The position numbers were made by a program, and so were the translations under genes. A DNA stretch of 64,000 bases from Allium sativum (Eukaryota; Streptophyta; Magnoliopsida; Asparagales; Amaryllidaceae). Location: the NCBI GenBank assembly GCA_030737875.1, contig CM060922.1, forward strand, positions 324,355,956-324,419,955. Reading direction: 5' to 3'. The notes under the pieces are model-generated. The model did no database searches. It was given only the letters and a program-made list of their open reading frames with translations, and was not told the DNA's origin. Within the stretch, counting starts at the first letter, position 1; every line of letters begins with the position of its first letter. Shown here in pieces: positions 10,794 through 21,941 of this stretch.

Positions 10794-11738
10794 CTACGAG
10801 AAAAGATATTTCAACGATTTATGGTCAGTGCAAAGTTCGAACTTCTCACCTAGGAGATAGTGTCGCCAAGACTTGAGTGCAAAGACGATGGCAGCTAACT
10901 CAAGATCGTGGGTCGGGTAGTTCTTTTCATGCACTTTCAATTGTCTCCCGCCATAAGCTACTACCCTTCCTTCTTGCATTAAGACAGCGCCTAGCCCTGT
11001 CCCACATGCATCTGTATAAACTGTGAACATCTTGCTTCCATCTGGCAATGTTAAAACTGGGGCTGTTGTAAGAGCCCTTTTTAGTCGTTGGAAAGCAAAC
11101 TCGCAATCCAAGTCCCAATTGAACACTAGATTCTTCTTGGTCAGCCTTGTGAGCGGAGCTGAGATTTTTGCAAAATCCCTTATGAATTTTCGGTAGAAAC
11201 CTGCTAGACCTAGAAAACTTCGGACCTCAGTTGCATTTCTTGGTGTCTTCCAATCCTGTACCGCTACTACCTTGGCAGGGTCCACACCTAACCCTTCTTT
11301 GGATATTATGTGCCTAAGGAACCTCACTTCTTCTCTCCAAAAGTGGCATTTGGAGAATTTGGCTTTTAGCTGATGGACTCGCAGAGTTTCCATGATTGCC
11401 CTTAAGTGCTGAGCATGCTCTTCCTCATTCTTTGAGAAGATCAAGATATCGTCTACGAAGACCACTACTAACTTATTGAGGAAATCTCTGAATACCCTAC
11501 TCATCAGGTCCAGGAAGTAAGCAGGTGCATTTGTCAAGCCGAAAAGCATGACAAGCCATTCAAAGAAGCCATCTGGGGTTCTGAATGCCATCTTATCGAT
11601 ACTATCTTCAGCCACCCTTAGCTGATGAAAACCGGTCGCTAAATCGAGTTGGGAGAAAACAGACGCTCCTACAAGCTGATTAAACAAATCGTCAATTCTG
11701 GGGAGAGGGTGCCTATTCTTTTTCGTTAGCTTGTTGAG
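10794..11738 (-). pseudogene. pol: Reverse transcriptase palm and RNase H (pol, element 1)
   Basis: RT motif A (LDLATGFHQ) and the catalytic box FVDD are both present; FVDD replaces the more usual YVDD or FIDD. The connection domain and RNase H follow, with Asp in TDACGTGLG, Glu in DLELAAI and Asp in CTDHKSLKY. These enzymes copy the genomic RNA in cytoplasmic particles, starting from the Met-tRNA primer. The frame is bounded by TAG stops at 11739-11741, which splits RT from its fingers, and at 10794-10796 inside RNase H. There is no frameshift within the segment. Confidence 0.92.
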
Positions 11739-12614
11739 CTACCTATAGTCAACACATAGACGGAGTGAACCATCCGCCTTTGTTGTGAACACCACTGGAG
11801 CGCCCCATTCTGAAATGCTCCTCCTAATGAACCCCTTTTCTAGAAGCTCTTTAATCTGTTTACTGAGCTCTTTTCTTTCCCGTGGAGCCATGTGTCTAAC
11901 GGGCAACGCAACGGGCTTTGCATTATCTACAAGATATATGCGGAAGTCTATCTCCCGCTTCGGAGGCAAGCCCTTCACCTCTTCGAAGACATCCGGATAT
12001 TCCCTGACCACTCTAACCGATTGCAAATTTTCAACGGAGGCATCTAGCGATTCAAGATAACTAAGCATAACCGCATACGAGGGATTACAAGTAATTTCCA
12101 AAGTGTTACCGAGCTGGGTCAGGAGCCTAACAACCCTTTTTTCACAATCAAGAATGGCCCCATTACCGGATAGCCAATCCATGCCCAAAATCAAACCATA
12201 TCCCGAAAAGCCCAAAACAAAGGCAATACATTTAAATTCTACGCTTAGAATAGAAATTTTCAATCCCAAACAGATCATAGACAAATGAGCTGGGCCCCCA
12301 ATTGGGTTTGAAACAATTAAGGGGTCCTCTACCATACTAGTTTTTAGGTGCAGAGATTCTACTAAAGCAGACGAGATAAAGGAGTGTGATGCGCCAGAAT
12401 CAAATAAAGTGCGAACGGGGTGATCATAAAGATAAACTACACTTTCTACAGAAGTATTTATACCTCGTTGTTGCAGAGGTGGCGCCTCTAGCACATGAAC
12501 TTGTGCCCCTGAGGTGGATCCAGCCCTCTGCCCCTGTCCTCGTTTCTTTGGGCAGTCCTTAGCCATGTGGCCTGTCTCACCGCAAGAAAAGCACCCACCA
12601 TTCATCTTGGCCTT
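11739..12614 (-). pseudogene. gag-pol: Second zinc knuckle, protease and start of RT (gag-pol, element 1)
   Basis: A CCHC knuckle (CFSCGETGHMAKDC) opens the segment. A retropepsin-type aspartic protease follows, with active site LFDSGAS around residue 69 counted from the Met at 12605 and the second signature ILGMDWL about 70 residues on. From about residue 210 the RT N-terminus begins (GLPPKREIDF, then GFIRRSISEWGAPVVF). So gag and pol share a single frame here, as in many plant chromoviruses. It ends at a TAG within the conserved LCVDYR block at 11739-11741, and a TAG at 12615-12617 precedes it. Confidence 0.9.
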
Positions 12615-13023
12615 CTATTTCCGGCAATCTTTCACTAAGTGCCCCACTTTGCCACAGAAATTACACTTCCTCTTCTCTTTGTTGTCTTTTCTGCCCTTCT
12701 TAAAGTCTGTCTTCTTAGGCTATAAACCCTCTTTCTTCCCTTGAGAGTTTTCTGCCTTTGTCTCCTTCTTGCCCTTATCCTCTTCGTTCAGCAATGCCAT
12801 CTGTACCAACCTTTCATACATAGCTCCCATGGGTATAAGGGTCATGGCCAAACTGTGTAATGGCTCATTCAACCCTTTCACAAAACGGAGAGCCTTCTTG
12901 TGCGGGGTGTTGACTAGGTCCAGTCCGAACCTAGCCAGCTCATCGAACTGATTAACATACTCTTTGACTGTCTTGTTCCCTTGCTTAAGAAATAAGAATT
13001 TTTCCAACTGCAAACTCCTTTCG
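12615..13023 (-). pseudogene. gag: gag C-terminal half with first zinc knuckle (element 1)
   Basis: The start is capsid-like sequence (VKEYVNQFDELARFGLDLV) with the hallmark GLNEPLHSLAMT. A Lys/Glu-rich linker follows, then a CCHC knuckle (CNFCGKVGHLVKDC) that would bind genomic RNA. TAG stops occur at 12720-12722 and 12615-12617. The segment is one base out of frame with the gag N-terminus because of an indel near 13022. The same protein is better preserved in element 3. Confidence 0.87.
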
Positions 13024-13459
13024 CGTCTGAGAGAAATTTAGCCTCAAACCTTGCCCTAAAGTCCTCCCATGTTTCCACTGGTCTTTCTGCATTAGTGACT
13101 TCCCACCAATAGGAAGCCTCTCCCTTTAGTAGCCACACTGCCAGTTGTACTTTCTGCCTATCTTCTACCTCAAAGATGACGAATAAGTCCTCGGTTTCTT
13201 TCAGCCAATTCCTAGCTGCCACGAAGGACTCAGTTCCATGGAAGTCCTTTCCTCCCATAGCTTTAAAATCTTTACATATCTTAGCAAAAGTGTTTCCCCG
13301 TGGAGGAGGTGGAGGAAGAGGTGCTGCTGCAGCTGGATGATTTCCTGCAGCTGGGGGAGGAGGAACGGTAGGACCTGGCTGAGTGGCCCTTGCTTCTAAG
13401 AACCATCTAAACCAACCAGGTATTGGTACACCCTCAGTCAAGTTAAGTTCTTCGGACAT
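13022..13459 (-). pseudogene. gag: gag N-terminal half (element 1)
   Basis: This starts at ATG 13457-13459, about 170 bases past the primer site. The N-terminus (EGVPIPGWFRWFLEAR) is followed by a Pro/Ala-rich linker at residues 27-55. The conserved capsid core comes next, with FKAMGGKDFHG, ARNWLKETEDLF and ASYWWEV. Gag forms the virus-like particle. The start is supported by the same ATG context in element 3 (44026-44028). A one-base loss near 13022 shifts the frame, so only about 145 residues remain. Confidence 0.88.
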
Positions 13460-13630
13460 GCTGAAATAAAAAGGGTAGATTCAAAACGAAGGATAAGAGA
13501 TAGTACCTATGGCTTAGGGGGACTTTGCCTTTTTAAAATAAAATAATATTTTATCTTTTAAAAATGCTTCTTTAAATTTCTTTTTGAAAAATAAATTTTC
13601 AAAACTTTTTATCTTATCTGGTAAACCTAT

Positions 13631-13642
13631 GCTCTGATACCA
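13631..13642 (-). other. Primer-binding site of element 1
   Basis: TGGTATCAGAGC on the minus strand, two bases inside the 5' LTR, is a perfect initiator tRNA-Met PBS. The 170-base leader from here to the gag ATG shows no other feature. Confidence 0.92.
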
Positions 13643-14795
13643 AGTGAAACACCCCACCTCCGTTAGGGTCACTCTCAAAGGGAATGCCCTAATTTTGGTG
13701 GAGGTTTTTAAGTATAAGTCACAGATATACAAGACAGATATAAGAACACATATTTTTGAACAGCAGAAACCAACAACAACTTTTATTTCATTAAAATACA
13801 TGTTACACAAGCCGTGGCATAATTGTCTTACAATACTTCCAAAAACATAACATCTTCATAACTGTCTTGATTACATTATTTAAAGAAGCATAGAGAAAAC
13901 ATAAATAAACTGCAAAAGTCTCATAATTGCTGTCCAAAGCCATAGTCCAAAACGGAAAAGATCCAAGCAATACATTCTTTCTCTTCAAGCTGGATGTGAA
14001 AACTGGTCAAGCTGCGGTATTCCCTCCCTATGGACCTGGGGGAGGGGGGGAACGAAAGAAAAGAAGGCGAAAGAAAAGTAGAGTCAGACATAAAGCCTGA
14101 GTAAGTCTAGGACTATTCAGTCTATGAATAAAGAACTGGGTATGATAAGTATAAACTGGAAATGGGAAAGCATTATAAACTAAGTTAAGTGGTCTAGGGT
14201 CGAATACTATCGTACCCCATATTAATCTCTGTACCCATATAAACTAGTTCCCAACAGGCACCCCATAATCAGGGTGAAGTGATCCATTTCTGATGATCGG
14301 CTCCTACTCGCATAGTTACATGTGTCTTACGGCCCCCGATGTTGTAGTTACCTATGCTGGTCCCACCATGGGGTGTATCAAGTCCCATGGTGGCGGCCCG
14401 ACACAATCCTAGAATGCACAGGTATGCTACTGGTGCCCAGTGCCTTATTTTTCTGCGCCGGAGTGTGTGCACGCCCGCACCCCGTTAGAACCTACACTGC
14501 TGCACCACCGCCGTCGATTTGACCTCTTACAGTCAGCCCAGTAATCGTGCCCCACCCTGCCTAGTTCAGGGTATCCTGATACACCTTGTAGGGTTACTGC
14601 TGAAAAGGGTCCCCCGCTACTAGGTTTTCTATTTCTAGCCAACATGCTAAGTTGGTTAAGTGTTTTATAAACCTAACCCCCAATCAGTCTGTTTAGTTTA
14701 GCATGTTCCATTTTGATTAAGTATTAATATAATTTACTTAATCCTATCAATCCTGACTCAGCCTTAATTGTCTTATTAAAGCTTGACCTCTCACA

Positions 14796-14977
14796 TTAGA
14801 CAGGTATTGTTGTGGCTACCTATTGTCGGTTGGGTCCGGGCAGTCTTACGCCACAACTCAGTCTAACCTCGGGTCCTTATTGGGCTCCGTGTTTAACCAC
14901 CCACATTGGATAGGTATTGTTGTGACTACCGGACAGCCGGGCGGTTCCGGGCAGGTTTACATCACAACTCAATCCAA
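14796..14977 (-). other. Tandem stem-loop pair, 5' LTR of element 1
   Basis: This is the second copy of the structure at 6327-6508. Outer stems are TTAGAC/GTCTAA (14796-14866) and TTGGAT/ATCCAA (14906-14977). In this LTR it would lie in the 5' leader of the transcript. Confidence 0.7.
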
Positions 14978-16418
14978 CCTCGGGTTAAACACATCGTATT
15001 TTCTACATTTACATATTTTGTCTCTCTTCTTTTTATATGTAAATATTTGCGGCCCATTATTCAAATTTACCTTTATTGATTAGAATTCATTTATGCCACT
15101 TAATTTCTTTTCAAGGTTGTTGGCATGCGTCAAACATGCCAACACATATGTTCTATATTTTAGCCCAAACGTCATTACCCCCGTTTTACACGTTCGCTCC
15201 AATGTAAGGTGTGTTGGGTTTAATACTTAAACCCAATTTAGCCAATTGAAAAGGGGAGGCTTATAACATGGTGTTTATAAGTTAACATGAAAAAGGGGAG
15301 TGTGAACGCATGAACTTGCAACGAACGATTCAGTTAACATAAAGTAGGCACATGTGAACTTGCAATTGTAACATCATATAATCATGGCATAACATGAATC
15401 ATTTTATTCATATAATCATGGCATAAACAATACTTAAACATGAATCATTCTATTCATATGATTATGGCATAGACAATACTTAAACATGAATTATTCATAT
15501 GATTATGGCATAAACAATGCTTAAACATGAATCGTTCTATCCATAGAATTATAGCAAAAACATACCTAAACTTAAATCATGGTTCTTAATCTATCTATGT
15601 AAACTTGCAAGTGGAATGTAATTCTAATGTAACTTATGTGTCATATATATTATCATATGATTATGCTAACAACATAAGCCTAAAAACATGTTTTTCAATT
15701 AGGCATAACAACAAACATAGTTTAGTCATGTTCATAAAATTAATACAAGTTCACAATGATGCTTGTTTTTGTCACTATCACAAAAGCATGATTTTTATAC
15801 TTGAACCATGATGCCAATTCCAACATATATGAATCATAATACTCAAATGGATTCCAATTACACTAAAGATGACCATAAAATTATACATCATGTTGGCATA
15901 ACAGTAAATCATATATTTGCATGAATATCAAATAAACTATTACAACATATAGTTGTTACTTTCAACATGAATCATATACTTGGAATTACCAAATGGGTGT
16001 TGTAAATAACTACCACAAACACGTAGTTTTAAATATGAATCATATGCTTGCGAATATCAAATCGTATACTACAACATTCCCAAATCGTTTATAATCAAAG
16101 CAACATACAAATATAGATTATTATCGCCACAATTCCATTTCATACTTTACACAAATCAACACAATTATTTAATTCACATCGGAATAACACTCTACTTACA
16201 ACGTATGACGAATCTTCAATTCAGGAATCTGAATTCTGAAATTGGAGATGATATCCTTTGTTGTAGGCGTTGCTTTGATTTGATTAACGTTGCTTTAAGC
16301 TTTCAAATTATCTCCTAATCGTCTCCCAATTTCTGGCAGCTATTCCTTGTCTCTCCTCAGCAACATGACGGTCTCATCTCCATTTTAGTTTGTGTGAATT
16401 AGGGTTAGTCTTAGGTCC

Positions 16419-16427
16419 TTTTTATAG
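16419..16427 (-). promoter_or_regulatory. TATA box in 5' LTR of element 1
   Basis: CTATAAAAA on the minus strand; this is the copy that would drive the element. The GTCGAC array lies 180-307 bp upstream. Confidence 0.72.
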
Positions 16428-16606
16428 AGTTTGTGAGTTGATTTAGACCGTCGATGAAGCTTGGTTTAATAATAGCCGTTCGTTTAAAGGAGAGACCAAC
16501 CAGGAGCTGACACCTAGCCCCAGTGACAAGGAAAGGCTCAGAAAATCGACCAAACATAGACCAGGCCAGCCAGGGTGGGCTGGGTTCGACCTGGCTCAAG
16601 GGCCAG

Positions 16607-16734
16607 GTCGACTCCCCAGTCGACCCCCAGGTCGACTCTAGAGTCGACCTGCTTGGGGCAGGTCGACCCCTAGGTCGACTCCCAGGTCGACCTGGCCTGG
16701 CAGGTCGACCCTAGGGTCGACCCCCAGGTCGACA
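16607..16734. promoter_or_regulatory. GTCGAC palindrome array (10 sites), 5' LTR of element 1
   Basis: Ten GTCGAC hexamers occur in 128 bp, two more than in the 3' LTR. The extra units lie at 16716 and 16729, so the array is prone to unit gain or loss. Confidence 0.65.
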
Positions 16735-16995
16735 AGGTGGGTTGGGCGGGAACTTTTCCCGCCTACTCTGATTGGGCTGAAATTAAAATCTGTTTTCGAA
16801 ATTTGAATTTTCTGAAACTTCATCGGGCCATAATTTGGTCATACGGGCCCCGTTTTTCGAAAACTCGGACTCTATTTCGCGTATTTTTCCGAGACGAACT
16901 TAATGGCATATCCCGTTTCCCTTAATACTTTGATTTGAAATTTATTATACTTTAATTTGTGAATTTCACTGTTATAAAATACACGGGGTGTTGCA

Positions 16996-17000
16996 GGCGC
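16996..17000. repeat. Target-site duplication of element 1, right copy
   Basis: GGCGC, identical to 5152-5156. Confidence 0.9.
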
Positions 17001-17064
17001 ATAGGGTCATCCGCTAATGATATTGCGGGTATCCGCTAATGGCACTAAGGGAAATATCCAACCA

Positions 17065-17108
<44 letters not shown>

Positions 17109-17565
17109 CCACAGACACCAAGCGTGAATATAACTAACATATATAATAGCCACAAAAATATTTAAATGCATCCAAACAACTAGCAACCAACATATAACAT
17201 TATTTAAATAAAATTCAGAGAGTGACTTTATTTACCTTGATTTTTATTGTCGAAATAACGGTCAATTTCAATTAAATTAAATAAGTGTTTAATTTAATTA
17301 AAAATCCAAGTTGGCCTCAAGTCGCTTAAATTTGACTCTGTGGTGTAGCTATTGCTGATTCGAGTTCATTGCACATTAAATTGCTCAAATTTGACTTTGT
17401 GCGATAAAGATATGTATTTTATAAGTTTTGATTCTACAAGTTTGAGTGTATACATATAAATCAACAATTTAGTTAATGTAATTATCAATACACTAATTAA
17501 TTACCTTATTAATCAAATACATATTTATTTTCCCAGTAAATCGTAGGGCCGAACTATACATACAG
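17001..17565 (-). mobile_element. LARD-like LTR C, piece 2 of 3
   Basis: Continuation of LTR C between elements 1 and 2. It holds a small direct repeat (ATCCGCTAATG twice), an (AT)n tract and AT-rich sequence. The block near 17220 resembles the family block at about 47700-47740 (TTACTC/TTACCTTG context). TACAG at 17561-17565 is the left target duplication of element 2. Confidence 0.5.
17068..17104. repeat. (AT)n microsatellite
   Basis: About 18 uninterrupted AT units. Confidence 0.95.
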
Positions 17566-19567
17566 TGTAACACCCCACCTCCACTAGGGTCACTCACAAA
17601 GGGAATGCACTAGGTTTGGTGAAGCATTATCGAGGTAAACATACACAGAAATATTACAAGACAGAACATATATAAAACAGCGGAAGTAAAACAAATTTCA
17701 TTTACCTTATAAAACAAGGTCTAAAACCTTTTACATCAGAATACATTAAAACCTGTCTTGCAATAATAAAGAAGCATAAAACCTTTTCATAAATTATTCC
17801 CCAAGTGAAATAGTAAAGTAGCCATAGCCAAGAAAAGTCCAAGCCATACAAGATGACCTTCAACAGAAGAAGTCCGAACTAACAACAACATTTCCTCCCT
17901 GAAACCTGGGGGGAAACGGAAGACAAAGAGGCGAAAGAAAACGGGGTCAGTCATAAAGACTGGTAAGTCCTATCTACTTCCATCATAAAAACAGGTAAAG
18001 GTAACATGGCATGCATAAACTGAAAGTAAACATAAGGATGACAACAAGATAGATAAGCTAAACCAAGATAACTGGATGAACTACTGTAGCAAGGTAAACT
18101 AAGGTATCATGATAAACTACGGTGTCAAGAATCAAGGTATCACATCGTCAGGTTTCTATCAAGTATACTACCACAAGGTCTCTGTCATGTATAACATCCC
18201 ACGGTATCTATCATGTATAACATCCCAAGGTATTTGTCATGTATATTCGCTCTGCACCTCTCGTACTAGTATCCCTACCCGCGTCATGTGTTAACTATGA
18301 ATGTCCCTTGCCCAATGTCATGTAATGGTCCATGTCAACCTAATATATAGCATATGCAGGTTTCCCAACTCGTATGTTTCTTCCCATGTATAAGTTCAGT
18401 CCATTGCCGTAGGCCGTACGGGCTTTCCCATGTAAATTTATACCACCTCAACGTAGTACCATTTTATCCTTGATGTTGTTTTGGACTGCTACCCTTGATC
18501 TGGTTATGTTTTCTTACCATGAACTATCGCGTGTTCACTTAGGATTTATGCCACCTAGGACCACTAGGGATTATGCTACCTAATGAACGTTTTCGTGTCT
18601 CGGTTTGGGTTCAAGCCACCTAGGGCCACTAGGGATTATGCCGCTTGTCAACCACGCCCTTTTATCCCACGTGTTTATCGTGAATCATTTTCCATGTCTA
18701 GCCGCACATGTATCTCAATGTGCCATCCGAGTTCCGTGCGAGGGGAAATCAAGAAATGCGGAACTCGGTCGGGAGCTTTGAGTCGTCTGCTGATGCAGAT
18801 ATCAAGGTCTGTTTTTGTATCCGTGGCTATGGTCCCACGTGACCCCTCCCTCAACTACTGAAAGGCAATCCAAGAAAAATCATGTATGAGAACTACATCC
18901 CGGCCCCACTATAGCCCCACTTTCCTATGGGCCAACCTCACCCATGACTCGATAGCAAGAACATGGTCTGTTGGGAGTTCTCTGCCTTTCCGTTCGTGCA
19001 CGATTGACTAAAGATGGTAGGTAGTCGGCGACGTGCTATCCAGGGCAAAATCAAGTATCGTCGACTCCACGCTAATCCATCCCAGTCTTTAGGTCGCTCG
19101 CATAGCAACCAAGGCATACTCTTGGCTCTTCTATCACAGATCTTAACCTCTGTGAGGCCGGGTTTCATGGACCACCTACCACCTCACAAAGGGATACCAA
19201 GAGTACCCTCACGTCCCCCGAAGCTACCGCTTCGTCACCCAGTTCGTTGGAGCCCTTATCCAAGTCGGATAATTTGCTCCTCCTCGTGTGTTTAAGCGAT
19301 GACCTACCATATCGGGTTACTCATCCATTCACGAACTAGTCCCATGTCCTTGGCTAAGAATTATTACTTAGTTATACTTAACTAAGGTTTACCACTTAGC
19401 TTCTTTTCCCCGTTACCCTTGATTAACCACGGTTTTCTACCTAGTTCCTCTCACTAGGGTTTTGTCTATTGGGTTAAGTGTTGTTATTCAGGTTCATGAC
19501 TTAGCCCGCCTACGAATCATGTCAAGATTGGCTAAGTGTTTAAGTTCAAGGCTTAGTCCTACAAGTT

Positions 19568-20324
19568 GGTTAAGTATACTAAGAAGCGAATGACTTAACC
19601 CTATCAAGTCAAATTGGTTAAGCATTGGTTTGTCTTAACCCTATCAGATCATCGTGTTAGATTGATCAAGCATAAATTATCTAAATCGCATCAGATCATC
19701 GAGCTGGATTGGTTAAGTATGGGTTAGCTTAACCTCATCCACTCATCATACTACAAGGGTTAAGTATATTCAAAAGGTCTTGTGACTTAACCCTATCAAG
19801 TCCACATGTTGGATTGGTTAAGTATAGGTTACTTAACCTCATCAAATCATCATGTATAATTGGTTAACTATAAGTTACTTAACCCCATTAAATTATCATG
19901 TTAAGTTGGTTAAGTATTGGTTGCTTAACCTCATTGAATTACCAAGTTTAGATTGGTTAAGTGTTTAACTTAACCCCATCAAATTACCGTGTTTAGATTA
20001 GTTAAGTATAGGTTACTTAACCCCATCTAATTACCGTGTTTAGATTAGTTAAGTCTAAATTACTTAACCCCATCTAATTACCAAGTCGGATTAGTTAAGT
20101 GTAAATTACTTAACCCCATCGAATTTACCGTGTTAGATTAGTTAAGTATGGATTACTTAACCTCATCGAATTTACCGTGTTAGATTAGTTAAGTATGGAT
20201 TACTTAACCCCATCCCCTAATTGTCTTATATGGTTAAGTGTCATTAAGGAACCAAGTCCGGTTTAACTTAACCTACCCATTCGTGTCATATCGGTTAAGT
20301 GTCATTAATCAAAATTACTTAACC
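19568..20324. repeat. Tandem hairpin array, 3' LTR of element 2
   Basis: About 16 units averaging 46 bp are present, each with an inverted repeat of GGTTAAGT and ACTTAACC around a 5-10 base centre, separated by spacers such as CCATCTAATTACCGTG. Units near the right end (20030-20210) are the most alike. Element 1 has only two or three related units (6178-6280). Confidence 0.8.
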
Positions 20325-20427
20325 TTTTCATGTGGCATTAATTAGATTAATGCACCCCAACCTCTCACATTAAACTTTGTTGTGGTTACTGCTCGGGTTT
20401 TAAGTGCTATGTGACCAACTGCTCACA

Positions 20428-20501
20428 TTGGGTCCTATTGTTTGTAGCCACTAGTTAAGCCGGGCGGGTCCGGGTAGATTTAAGCTACAAACTCAACCCA
20501 A
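20428..20501 (-). other. Conserved stem-loop (copy 2), 3' LTR of element 2
   Basis: TTGGGT pairs with ACCCAA and GTTTGTAGC (20440-20448) with GCTACAAAC (20484-20492). The bases differ from element 1 at several paired positions, but pairing is kept. The partner copy near 20368 is truncated. Confidence 0.68.
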
Positions 20502-20745
20502 CCTCAAGTTGGCCACTTTCATGTTTGGTCTAGTGTCTTATTACACTTACAACCCACCAGTGTCTAGTTCAAGTTCCATGTTTTCCCACGTGTCATGACC
20601 ATATTTAAATGTATCACGAATGTCATGTTCTCACGTAAACCCCATGTCAAGTTTTTCATGTCATACCCACGTTTTTCCTAAGCTACCCAAACGTATTTCC
20701 AACCCTAGTGGAAGCGAGTCACATAGTAGGGTATTATGCCAACAT

Positions 20746-20905
20746 ATTGGCCACAAACAAGCATAATATCATAAGGGAATTTGGCCACAAACATGCATAG
20801 TATTATAAGGGAATTTGGCCACAAGCATGCATAGTTTCATAAGGGAATTTGGCCACAAACATGCATAGTATCATAAGTGAATTTGGCCACAAACATGCAT
20901 GATAC
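20746..20905. repeat. 33-bp tandem repeats, 3' LTR of element 2
   Basis: About five units contain TTGGCCACAAACATGCATAG. The same array is at 27052-27215 in the other LTR. Confidence 0.85.
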
Positions 20906-21469
20906 ATAAGGGTTTTGGGTTCATTTACATGCATAAGCCCCAAAGTCAAGTCTTTGCCAATGTTTTCACATGTCAAGTGGTTCCCAAAGGTTCATGCTAA
21001 CATTCCATGGATAAAGATTCAAACTTGCAAGATATACTAGGTTAAACATAACATAAGTGGCATGATTTAGTCACTAAGCATAGCCCAAAGTCATAGGTTC
21101 AAGCAAAAGAGACATGACAAGGTTCATATAGGATAGCATACTTATGTTTCATCACATTTTATCCCATGTCACATTAGAACCACCGTTAGAATCTACAAGT
21201 AGCTAGAACTTACATAGCGAGGCTTAGGGAAAGATCATGAATCGTCTTGACGAAGAAAGGTGTCTCCTTTGTTAAAGAATCGTCATGAAATTTGCGTAGC
21301 AACATTGATCTCTCCTCGATTTGGTGTAGAAAGCTTGCACCTTTTGATTTGAATCCGATTTGAATGCATAGTCTCTAGGAATTGGAGATGGAGGCCATGA
21401 TCACTTGGCATTTGGGCAGCACTTCGTGGCATGAGTGATTTGTGAGGGTTTAAGCTAGGTCTAAGGGTC

Positions 21470-21478
21470 TTTTTATAG
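21470..21478 (-). promoter_or_regulatory. TATA box, 3' LTR of element 2
   Basis: CTATAAAAA on the minus strand, same core as element 1, with the GTCGAC array 133-205 bp upstream. Confidence 0.68.
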
Positions 21479-21610
21479 AGATTAGGAGTAGTTTAGGCTG
21501 TAGGATAAACCCTAGGATAGATCTGAACCCTCAAAAATCGTCACAAGCCTCCAAAACAAGACCCAGGAGCCAAAACAGGTGCACCAGGCCGACCTGGCCG
21601 ACCAGGGAGG

Positions 21611-21683
21611 TCGACACCCAGGTCGACTCTAGTGTCGACCTGGTTGGGGGGAGGTCGACCCTAGTGTCGACCCCCCTGTCGAC
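21611..21683. promoter_or_regulatory. GTCGAC palindrome array (6 sites), element 2
   Basis: Sites lie at 21611, 21623, 21635, 21655, 21666 and 21678, many with 11-12 bp spacing. Confidence 0.63.
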
Positions 21684-21941
21684 CTGTCTGGGCGGGAACT
21701 TTCCCGCCTACCCTGAATTCTGAAAATTTTGAATCTGTTTTCGAATTTGAATTTTTCGTGAAACTTTGCGAGGCCATATCTTGGTCTTACGGACTCCGAT
21801 TTACGAAATTTCGGACTCTATTTCGCGTATTTTTCCGAGATGAACGCAATGGCGCAACCATCTTTCCCTGGTTTAGATTTTAACATTTAATTCTGCCTTG
21901 ATTCTTGTCTTAACACGTTGTTAAAAATTCGGGTTGTTACA

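Larger units (their letters stand above)
5157..16995 (-). mobile_element. Element 1: full-length Ty3/gypsy chromovirus, Tekay (Del) type, coding disabled
   Basis: The element is 11.8 kb, flanked by a 5-bp TSD, with LTRs of 3367 and 3351 bp ending TG...CA, an initiator-Met PBS and a polypurine tract. On the minus strand the order is gag (two zinc knuckles), protease, RT, RNase H, integrase (HHCC and DDE) and a C-terminal chromodomain. That order is diagnostic of chromoviruses, and the chromodomain style and long LTRs fit Tekay. I counted about five substitutions in the first 300 aligned LTR bases, so insertion was fairly recent. The frames are broken by stops at 10179, 10794, 11739, 12615 and 12720 and by single-base shifts near 9420 and 13022, so no polyprotein can be made. 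Confidence 0.93.
13645..16995 (-). repeat. 5' LTR of element 1
   Basis: It runs from TGAAACACCCC to GGGGTGTTGCA (plus strand) and is nearly identical to 5157-8523. The TATA box at 16419-16427 implies a start near 16390 and a leader of about 2.9 kb before gag. A small conserved hairpin lies at 14085-14099 (CAGAC-ATAAA-GCCTG, one mismatch). Confidence 0.93.
17566..21941 (-). repeat. 3' LTR of element 2
   Basis: It runs from TGTAACACCCC to GGGTTGTTACA. It shares with element 1 the U3 block (21811-21854), the GTCGAC array, TATA box, stem-loop region, G-run (17905) and the CAGTC-ATAAA-GACTG hairpin (17948-17962). Its extra length comes largely from a tandem hairpin array and 33-bp repeats. The first of the two large stem-loops is broken by a deletion near 20390. 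Confidence 0.92.

Noticed and set aside
18109..19295. Plus-strand open frames of 61-93 codons that recur in both LTRs of element 2 (with 24367-25119)
   Set aside because: They are antisense to the element. They recur only because the LTR is duplicated, and no family or codon pattern supports them.
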